From Glandiceps talaboti (taxonomy: Eukaryota > Hemichordata > Enteropneusta > Spengelidae), in contig NC_135561.1 in the NCBI RefSeq assembly GCF_964340395.1, positions 13,698,961-13,762,960 of the forward strand: a stretch of 64,000 bases of DNA. Direction: 5' to 3'. Below are positions 50,706 to 64,000 of the stretch, piece by piece. Both the position numbers and the translations under genes were made by a program. Numbering within the stretch: the first letter of the stretch is position 1; every line of letters begins with the position of its first letter. Below the pieces are notes generated by a model. The model saw nothing but the letters and a program-made list of their open reading frames with translations, searched no databases and had not been told where the DNA came from.

Positions 50706-51498
50706 TCTTTTCTTTGGCCTAATGCAATGTACTTCCCCGTTGTCATAATAGCTATTTCTACGTACGTAAACTTATACAGAAAATATCAGTATGTACAGTG
50801 GTCACAACAGTTGATTGTGGAGCGCGCATTTAAAAGTTGAGAAAATATCACCCGGGCGAACAAAACTTCTTTCGAGTAAAAACTAAGCTGGTGATGTACA
50901 TGTAACTTATGTAGCTAGAACTTCGGTAATACTGCACGTGAAATTTTGTAGTACCGGGGATGTGTATAGGCTATGGTGAGTTTGAATTCGTACTTTATAT
51001 CAAGACATATAGTTATATGCACATAGCTTGACTCTTTGTATTCACTTTCTAAAGTGGAGGAAATCTTGTCTGGTTCAGCTTGTTTCCATTGAATTAAAGT
51101 GAACTACGATTCGTTGTTGGTTGAGTTCCAAACTAACGATGTCGATGCACTACGACTCATTGTAAGTTATAACAATGAGTGGACATCAAAGAAAGACGAA
51201 CCTTTCAGTCTACCATTCAATACATTGACAACTAGTGTAGATCTCCAACAACCGGATAGAGTATTGGCTTTTTCATATTCATTGTTATAGTACATATCAC
51301 ATCAAGAAAGTTGCCGAAAAGTAGGCCCTCGTCTAGTAGCGGTTCAGAAAGTAAGTTGATGAGTGAGACTCAAATTTGTTCCACTCCTCAGTAGAGAGTT
51401 TAATATATATATATATATTTATATATATTGCGTTTCTGGAACGCGCGCGCACGCACACACACACACATACACACAGAGACACAGACACACACCGTGAC

Positions 51499-51500
<2 letters not shown>

Positions 51501-51573
<73 letters not shown>
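51501..51573. repeat. (CT)n microsatellite
   Basis: About 73 bp of CT following a CA-rich stretch at 51450-51490. Confidence 0.95.
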
Positions 51574-51577
<4 letters not shown>

Positions 51578-52140
51578 CGCACGCGTGCATGCACACTTAG
51601 GACTAACTAAATTCAAGTTAATCTGTTTTAATCATATAATAATATTGGACTAGTCCAGTCCACTGCCTCCTTTCTGCTCTCCAGACTAATATTTGACACG
51701 CCCAAAGACTAGTCTGTAACATAACACTGGGGACTTATAAAACACTAACTAAAAATGAAACGAACCACCAACAAACATATGGGGAATAATGTTTTAATAA
51801 CATAACACTGCGACTAACAAAGAAATCCAAAGTAGACGGTTTCGAAACACCTAAGTACCTGAAAGACCAAGAGATTATCGATCCGGAGGGCGTATCGCCA
51901 AAATGCTTTCCCTACACAACTCAATCGTATCACGAGTTATAACTTTGACATGACTTATCAAATTGTTGGTTAACCTTTGACCTGTGTCTCAACTTTAATT
52001 TGACAGACAACCACAAAGTTGGTTAATCTTTAACTTATAAACTCCATACAATAATTATAGAAAACGAGCAATTGTCAGCGTTTATCCCTTTTAAACTAGT
52101 ACTGTTGTAATTATATATTAACACCTGCATACAATAACTA

Positions 52141-52271
52141 CACACACACGCACGCACGCACGCACGCACGCACACACACACATACATACATACATACACA
52201 CACATACACTCACACACATACATACATACATACATACATACATACATACATACATACATACATACATACAT

Positions 52272-52326
<55 letters not shown>
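52141..52326. repeat. CA/CGCA/CATA compound microsatellite
   Basis: CA, CGCA and CATA units in blocks, ending with a pure CA run. Confidence 0.95.
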
Positions 52327-52327
<1 letters not shown>

Positions 52328-53336
52328 GTTAAAATTACATGAAATTCTAGAAATACATGTCCTGATTGTAAAAGTGTTAGAACAATATATAAAGCTGACC
52401 CCAGCCTAAACTATGGAATAATCTATCGCGATCATATGATTTTGAAGGAGATATGTGATTGCCCCCTTTTGATAGCTTCTCCGATGTCATTGGTGAAGGG
52501 CTTTGCACTTTAATATGAAAGACCTAGTGCGCATGGTTAGCATTTTGAAATTTGAGCACTGATCAATTTGTAGCTCTTCCCGTCATTTACCTGGGTCATG
52601 GTTAATCATACAGAACTCACAGTATAAATTCAAATGTACAAATCGAACTTTAATCAACTAAATTGTGAATTTGTTACAAGTTAAATTAGGCGCAAATGTG
52701 ATGAAAATTGATACAATGTATACAGAACACTAACAGAAATATACTAGTATATATATTTACCGACAAAAAATTGCCGGTAACAAGAACAATACAGATAGAT
52801 AAAAAACATAAGACGCACGGCCATCGTAGACTGTACGTGGTGAATCTGGTCACGTGATGCCGAAAACCTAATTATCAATTTTGATAAAGTGTGATTTGTA
52901 CAGGTTAGGATCAGTTAGGTGCCTATGTGATGTAACCTGCTAAATTGTATATACAGAGCACTCGGATAGAAATTTAGCGCTAAAAGACTCTGATAAGACA
53001 CGCCGCCTCCCTTGAGTGTGGTGCTGTTGCCGCTCAATGTAATATCGGGTCACGTGATACCGAAAAACCTATTGACCAAATTTGAATCTGCATTTACACA
53101 AGTAACATTTGGTTGTACGAATCGTACTAACCAAATTGTGAATTTTAAATGAAAAATTGGATGGCCAGTTTGTGTACCTCTATTGGCTTTGATTTTAAAG
53201 TTTGCGATTTTGAGTTTTAGATATTTGTTACCAATATTTGAAAAATTTGGTGAATCTTTAATGAGCGAATGTCATCTCCAACACATAAAATTGACAAATC
53301 AAATCGGTAAATCACTTGGCCACTTGATGCCACGGA

Positions 53337-53784
53337 TTAATAGCCATCATCATAATAGCTACTTCTATTAGCACTACTGATCCCCAAAACAATTGCCAGT
53401 ATTATTCCACCAACCACGGCAAGCGCTACTTTAACAGCAATTATGATAAGACAAACTCTGCATGAAGATGATCGCCTCTGTCTCACAACCAACACAGTTC
53501 CACCGCTAGTCACCATCGGCATCGGAGTGCTAATGACCGCAGGCTGCAGGTTATTACCGCTCGTCGTGGCAGGTACAACGGCATATGGAGCACTGCATGG
53601 GTATCCCGATTGGATTGGTTGGTACATGGGTACCTGAATGAAGTAAACAGCAATTAGTAGAAACGAAGACCTTTACATGTTGTACTATACTCAAACAAAC
53701 AACAACAACAACAACAACAAAAACAAAAACAACAACAACAACAACAACAACATCATCATCATCATCATCATCATCATGATCGAT

Positions 53785-53825
<41 letters not shown>

Positions 53826-54528
53826 GAATGGGGGTATTCGTGTTAAAATTAGGTTAATGTACATTTTGCCATGTTAACGTTAAAGGCCAATGTTTCAATC
53901 CTAGGTTCTCGCGTTGACTCTATCTTATGATTGGTGGAGCCATAAGGATTACATGGGACCATTCTCTCTTTCCTGAACAGTTTTTCATAAAGGTCTGTCA
54001 AACAAGAGTTTTAAACACTTACATTATAACCCAAACCAGACTCGGAGTTTGGCCTTTAAAATGCATTTTTGTTGTATCTATAGTGAGTTTATATTTGTCA
54101 ATTATAACACGTTGGAAAATAAAAAAGTGATAAGCTATGTATTAAAAACAAATTCAACGTTCTGTCATGGTAGTTTCCAGGTGATCGAAGGTTTTGTCAC
54201 GTTCACAATATTTCTTTGGCTGTTCATTTGGCAGTACCAAATGAAGTTTCAACACTTTTTGAACAGACTGTGTGTCCTTTGAATTCGATTATTTCAGTAC
54301 ATTCAATAGACCTATTGAAATGAACGAAAGAATGTTTACAGGCTTGTAGTTTGATTGACTGGACGTAGGTGGATCCATCTCAGGATCGGTATATACCGCT
54401 GCTGCGTCATTGAATACGACGTTGGCGGTACCTGAGTTTGCGAGTCTTACCTGTGCGTAGTTTTGATAGTCAAGTTCATCAGCCGATTCCAGGGGAACTC
54501 TGTCCGACACAACGACGTTGTAAGCCAT
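53337..54528 (-). CDS. Small Pro-rich single-pass membrane protein (2 exons), family gene A
   Basis: Exon 1 (54451-54528) starts MAYNVVVSDRVPLESADELD and ends at a strong donor, CAG|GTAAGA. Exon 2 (53337-53633) follows an acceptor TTCATTCAG and ends at a TAA stop. Both borders are phase 0, giving 124 aa. The N-terminal half is rich in Pro, Gln and Ser (YQPIQSGYPCSAPYAVVPA). RQRRSSSCR then precedes one hydrophobic segment at about residues 86-111 (CLIIIAVKVALAVVGGIILA), and a short tail ends SSYYDDGY. There is no signal peptide, so the N-terminus is probably cytosolic, with the basic cluster next to the membrane. I do not recognise a named family. The YN..VS..VPL motif at the start resembles the first exons at 55275 and 59153. 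An alternative reading runs exon 1 on to a GTAAAC at about 54343. Confidence 0.65.
53697..53825. repeat. (AAC)n then (ATC)n trinucleotide repeats
   Basis: AAC units change to ATC units at about 53751. The array is in the intron of gene A, 64 bp upstream of the exon 2 acceptor in transcript orientation. Confidence 0.95.
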
Positions 54529-55055
54529 CGTGATGATTTCCTTCAAGTAATAAGTACACAATTTCAACAAGGAAATACGTGTTTGGGCCTCAGTTTTACT
54601 CCCCAAGAAAAGTGTCAGTGAGACTCCTTAAGTCATCTAAAAATGTCATTGTTACTGGCTAGGGAGTTTCAATTACTGCACAGATTTAAATATGAATACA
54701 GGTACTTATCAAGAGGACTTTCAGACAACATCCGCATGGCTTTAAATCATAAACGCCATCACGCGAGACCTTTGACTTAAATATAAAATTACACAATGGA
54801 TTGAGTAACTGTACATCGAACGTCTAAACTTAGTGTTCTCGTAATGACAGGCAGTGGTTATATAGTGGCAAAACATGTCAAAATGGTCCGATGACAAAAT
54901 GTTCACCAAACGTTCATGTGGTTGCTGAATAATTTTGACATACAATCATTAAAACTTGATGAAAATATATTCAAACGAGAAAACGGTTCAAGCCCTCTAT
55001 CCCCAGACTAAATGATGAATTGCATTTTCATGTACTACATTGATATACTACATTG

Positions 55056-55063
<8 letters not shown>

Positions 55064-55145
<82 letters not shown>
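55064..55145. repeat. (GT)n in head-to-head intergenic region
   Basis: About 80 bp of GT between the divergent starts at 54528 (-) and 55275 (+), i.e. in a possible bidirectional promoter. Alternating purine-pyrimidine runs can form Z-DNA. Confidence 0.95.
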
Positions 55146-55147
<2 letters not shown>

Positions 55148-55274
55148 CCATCGGTCTTTCATACCTGCCCTATACTGGGGAGGCCAGCAACGACGCCGAC
55201 CACGTGCTATTACGTTTGATGTTAGTTTTTACTCTGTGGAAAACTTTCGGTTTACTATTCTACGTGCGGTGGTA

Positions 55275-55394
55275 ATGGAGAGTGGATATAACCGCCTTGC
55301 TAGCAGTGGTGACAGTGTGCCTTTATCGGAAATATGTCATACAGTTGTACAAGACCCCAACACATGCTTAGGTATACACAATCCTGAACAAATC
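55275..55394 (+). CDS. First exon paralogous to that of 59153 gene (family member B)
   Basis: Forty codons from ATG to a GTAAGT donor, ending in phase 0: MESGYNRLASSGDSVPLSEI...CLGIHNPEQI. It aligns with the first exon at 59153 (M.SGY, SVP.S, T.LG..NP..I). The first 20 intron bases also match in 19 positions (GTAAGTAsCAACATTTTCAAA). No matching second exon was found between here and 59153. It is therefore either an alternative first exon of the downstream gene (same phase, next acceptor at 59624) or the remnant of a duplicated gene. Confidence 0.55.
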
Positions 55395-55874
55395 GTAAGT
55401 ACCAACATTTTCAAAGATGACTAAACAGAAAGTATATTAATCCCTTCGTACCGAAGAGTAGAACAATTTAGATTAACTACGAAGATTACCATTGATACGA
55501 AACCTTCAAGTTCACTTTTGCCCATATATGTGAAGCATTAAGCATTGATTGTGAAACAGCCAATTGCAAGCACTTACATGCAGTGTGGTAGCTATAGGTA
55601 ATACATGTATATATAGTTATGTTTGAACTCTTACGTGAAGTAATATTGAGATTTTAAGTAAGGTGAAACAGGGACAAGAACAAATACACATGTATATATA
55701 TATATACCACAACTCAGACAAGATTATATGCCATGGTAGAAAAAGATTTTGTTTTCTTCCATCACAATCCAAAACACAATGACCCCTTCCCGACCCCTAA
55801 TACATGGTGCCCCCCTCCCCTACAATCCACCACCCCTTCCCAAGGCCGAAGAAACTGACGGGTCCCTAAGGTAT

Positions 55875-56388
55875 ATTTAGTATAAATGCAAATTCAAATG
55901 TGAGGAAAATCAACTGGTTGCACATTAAACCAATCCTACCAACTATTCCCACGTGTACACGAAATAGGGAAGTTAATGCTTAAAATCTTACAAAGAAATG
56001 ACGTCATGACGTTGTCGTTGATGTCTAGAACGTCAACGTCAGACTGTAAATACACTTAATGACTATATCCGGTTTGGTGAATACAGAGGAAAACAGGATT
56101 CGAAACCGTTACATGATCGAATACGCTCATTCACACTCCCTTTTACATTAATTTTCGTAACTAAAGCAAATACCGGTGATGAAACTAGGTCAACTGCTAA
56201 CATGGGGGAAATGAGAGATTTTTCATTTCTACGCTTCGGGTATGCAATATCATTTCATCTAAATTACAGAACTCATAAAATTTTATTGATGAATAGAGAG
56301 GAAAACAGGATTCGAAAACAGTATTTGAAATCTTTACATGAATACATTGATTCAGACTGCGGTATTTGAATTTGCGTTTATACTAAAT
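55875..56388. mobile_element. Possible non-autonomous element, 25-bp TIRs
   Basis: 55875-55899 (ATTTAGTATAAATGCAAATT...) and 56364-56388 are reverse complements with one mismatch. Inside, GAGGAAAACAGGATTCGAAA occurs twice (about 56088 and 56298). Confidence 0.55.
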
Positions 56389-56754
56389 ATTGCATCCTCA
56401 ACGCCGACAAACAAACACTTCTCAACAAAGAATCAACTCATGCATCTCAAAGTGCCGACACAAAAACAAGTTCTACAGAGCGAACTTCAAAAGTAACATC
56501 ACCTGACAAATCTGAGGACCCCTTGTATGCATAGAAACAATACACAATTAACTTTCAATAAATTCCTTCACACCTTACACATGTTCATATAAATACAGTA
56601 ACACAACAAGTAGCTGCCAGTTGTCTGATGATCACATTGAGCGTGAAACTCGGAGTAACAACTAAGCACCTAAAGTTCCAACCAACTTACTTTGATTATT
56701 CCCGCCCTGCTTACCCAAGCATCGAGCACTCTATTCCACGAGTTTGATACTATT

Positions 56755-57079
<325 letters not shown>

Positions 57080-57847
57080 AATAGTACTAATAACACTTTT
57101 GACTAGAGAGCCCCTATATTTTAAGTGGGTGGTTACCTGGAAGCATAATTATTATTTTGCATCATCATCGTAATGGTCATAACAACAAAAAGTGATCATC
57201 TGAACAAAACATTAATGGCACAAGTGGTAAGAAAACATGAGGTATTTACCGAGAGGTCATCGAGGTATGCCCGAGTGTTCAACGGTCACATGGGTGTCAC
57301 ATGACACCCTTCCAGTCTCCTTTAAATAGATGCGGGTGTTATTTCAAGCTCTTTTCTGAATCTAATTATCTGTATTTTATTTTTTTAAATCCTAATTAGG
57401 CAAAGGAAATGATTGTGGGTTCAGAAGGATTGTTTACTAACCATATTTGCATTACGGAATGAAGTAATTATGCTTTTGAATTTGAATAAAATGTGGAATG
57501 TAGATATACACTGACAAGTAGTTATATTTTTGGTCAGACGGATTTTCCGGGACGGACTTTGAAAAGCTGTGTTGACTGAGCTCCAGCAGTAAGAGACCAA
57601 GGGGGTGAATTCATTTATAAGAACATTGTTTTTAACTGCAGTGAGACTCGGAGTTGATAACCTTCTTAAAATTCTTCTATGTATATTTACTTCCACCCAA
57701 ACCTAATATTTCGAGTTATAACGAGTTTTCCCCCACTCAGGTCCTATAACTTAGATCCGGTACATAGTAGTGGGAATGTCAGTGTGAAGTGTAAGTTTAC
57801 TCTTGGAACTTGAAGAAGCCTTAGGCAGCTCAAACCAAGTGGTAACA

Positions 57848-57955
57848 CTGTAAAGTACTAAATAAAAAGAACAGTAACATGAATAGTAGATTGAGTGACA
57901 GGTTTGTTGAGAATTAAGAAAACACTTACGACAAAATGTGCTGACCAGAAACATT
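57848..57955 (+). repeat. Dispersed repeat/duplication, partner at 50575
   Basis: Matches 50575-50705 in order and orientation (see that entry). Either a repeat family or a local segmental duplication of the membrane-protein region. Confidence 0.65.
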
Positions 57956-58112
57956 TTTTTTTGACTATAGTACAGTTGTTTGCTGTATTCTCACACTTGG
58001 TATTGTCTCGATGAAAGGGGAAGTTTATCAAAACAAAGGTGGCCAAATATTAATTTCGTCTAGTGTCATCTACAAAAGTGTTCCTGATTCTGAGTCTGAT
58101 ATCTTTTAGAGT

Positions 58113-58548
58113 TAGTCTAGTTCCTGACAGACCGAATTCCGTACTACGTTATCTTTCAGACCACTAAATATTTTTAGTGGTCTGAGGTTATCCTCATACT
58201 AATACCGTCTGGTCAATCCATTACTCTAGGCGTTAATTGTGGTTCAACCCCATGGTGGGCGAAGCGCGTACGGCGCATGTCAGTAGTAATCCATCACAAT
58301 TGACAGGCTTAGCTGTCGTCATCGTTCTCACTGATATGATATGCAAATGTGCAACCAGGACTCAACCTCCGCCACCTCCACTCTATTTGACTTAAAATCA
58401 CAGTTGGGATGTGATGACGTTGACGTCATCTGCATGTTTATATGAACGCTGTAGGGGAGCACAGAATTCTGTGCGAGAGTAGCGAGATTGACTAGGTATA
58501 GTATGGAGATAACATAGTACAGAATATGGTCCGTCAGGAACTAGACTA
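58113..58548. mobile_element. MITE family X, copy 2
   Basis: 58113-58156 pairs with 58505-58548 (TAGTCTAGTTCCTGAC, GTACTA.GTTATCT). The internal block (CAACCCCATGGTGGGC...AGTAGTAATCCATCACAA) and a palindrome GCACAGAATTCTGTGC match copy 1 at 20571-20926. Confidence 0.8.
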
Positions 58549-59152
58549 TATATATTTAAAATTATAAAACTTTTTATCTGCCAGTATTTGCATATTGACC
58601 CCCCTCTGCCCACCTAAAATACATAATTGCAAGCGGTGATATTGTTCTTAACGACCCGGCTCCTTTATTTGTTCTATGGCATATTTACTACAACTGGCTT
58701 AGTAGCCGTTGTCAAACTTCTAATGATAGGTTTGGTGGTTAAAAAGCCTTAGTCGAAAAAAGTGTCTATAAATGTCTCTGTACTGCTTGAATGGATGTTT
58801 GCCCATAGAAAATTCTCAATGACTGCTTATTTGGAGTTTCATTCAACCATGTCGTTTTTCCGGGTTCACGTTTCCATTGTGTAGTGGGACTAACCTCTGA
58901 GTGTAATAACCTAAACTCGACAGAAATGAAGGGGAATGCCAACCACGACATTGCGGTGTTCATAGCTGGTCTGGTATATTTGTAATTTTTCCTTAACGTT
59001 TGCGATTCAAATTATTGCCTGAGCTTTGCCTGCGTCAAAGCTCACCTTTTCTACCTGCCTAGGGAGATTGGTCGCGTGTTTTGCCTTTATTTGATGACAG
59101 TTCTGAAGCCATTGTGTCGGTTAAATCACTGAGGGTTTAGTAACACGGAGCA

Positions 59153-63566
<4,414 letters not shown>

Positions 63567-64000
63567 GTACGTATTTCAATATGCTACTTATTTATATACA
63601 TGTTGACAGGTTGTATCATTACCATCAATGTATAACACATCCCAAGGTTCCCTAATACCTCACTTGTACAATCACCGCCTCTTGCCCAGACCGTTAATGC
63701 ATAACGTGGCAGAAAATAGTCTCATAATGTTGTAGTACATACAATATAATGTTACAGCAAACAAACCTACACACGAGTGATTCAGAACGAACCTATGTTT
63801 GAGTTTACCTAATGATGAAATTTATAATAAAAAAATACTTCACTATATTTTCCTACTTGAAAATAAAAAGTCAAACAACATATATCAAGTCCATGTTTGT
63901 AACTGTAATAAATAAATACCCCTATTTGTCATCCATATGGCCACTTAAAGCAGGTCTTCTTTCTGTACCTTTTCATCCTTTATTCCAACAAACCCAAACC

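Noticed and set aside
51099-51290. Open frame ending at a GTAAGT, superficially like the first exons of the membrane-protein family
   Set aside because: It begins with GTG, an in-frame stop lies just upstream, and the peptide lacks the shared SGY/VP motifs.
51430-51500. Possible CpG/GC-rich promoter next to GCGCGC
   Set aside because: The GC content comes from CA/CG microsatellite units; no adjacent coding exon.
53697-53825. CRISPR-like or regulatory array of short repeats
   Set aside because: Plain AAC and ATC trinucleotide runs with no spacers; the same holds for all other tandem arrays in the window.

Overview
The window looks like nuclear DNA of an animal, most likely a marine invertebrate. 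Its genes are split by GT-AG introns, it contains tRNA-derived SINEs, a Penelope-like retroelement remnant and many small inverted-repeat transposons, and it has an extreme load of tetranucleotide and dinucleotide microsatellites. No prokaryotic, viral or organellar gene organisation is visible. I cannot name the species.

Layout: 1-4250 is repeat-rich with one doubtful exon. 4252-14318 (+) is a class A (rhodopsin-like) G-protein-coupled receptor in four coding exons. 14319-19296 is intergenic, with a SINE and hairpins. 19297-24217 (+) is a Rab20-type small GTPase in four exons, with an approximately 450-bp GTAT array in intron 2. 24218-32360 is intergenic. 32361-47704 (-) is a complete WDR48 (UAF1) gene, 17 exons and 674 codons, every exon joined in phase. 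47705-53336 holds no recognisable gene. 53337-64000 holds a small family of Pro/Gln-rich single-pass membrane proteins: a two-exon gene on the minus strand (53337-54528), a lone first exon on the plus strand (55275-55394), and a longer gene (59153-63566) that runs off the right edge.

The four recognisable genes do not form a pathway: a receptor, an endosomal GTPase, a deubiquitinase cofactor and membrane proteins of unknown function. GPCR and Rab20 are co-oriented, Rab20 and WDR48 are tail-to-tail, and the first two family members are head-to-head.

The most interesting signals are structural. Mobile and tandem repeats sit directly on splice sites of WDR48. A MITE landed at a 5' splice site and its target-site duplication copied the donor. 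A 52-bp minisatellite is a chain of copies of the exon 14 acceptor. Another MITE abuts the exon 13 donor. Long inverted repeats lie in introns, and complementary pentanucleotide arrays flank one GPCR exon. The membrane-protein cluster has duplicated, same-phase first exons that could be alternative promoters.
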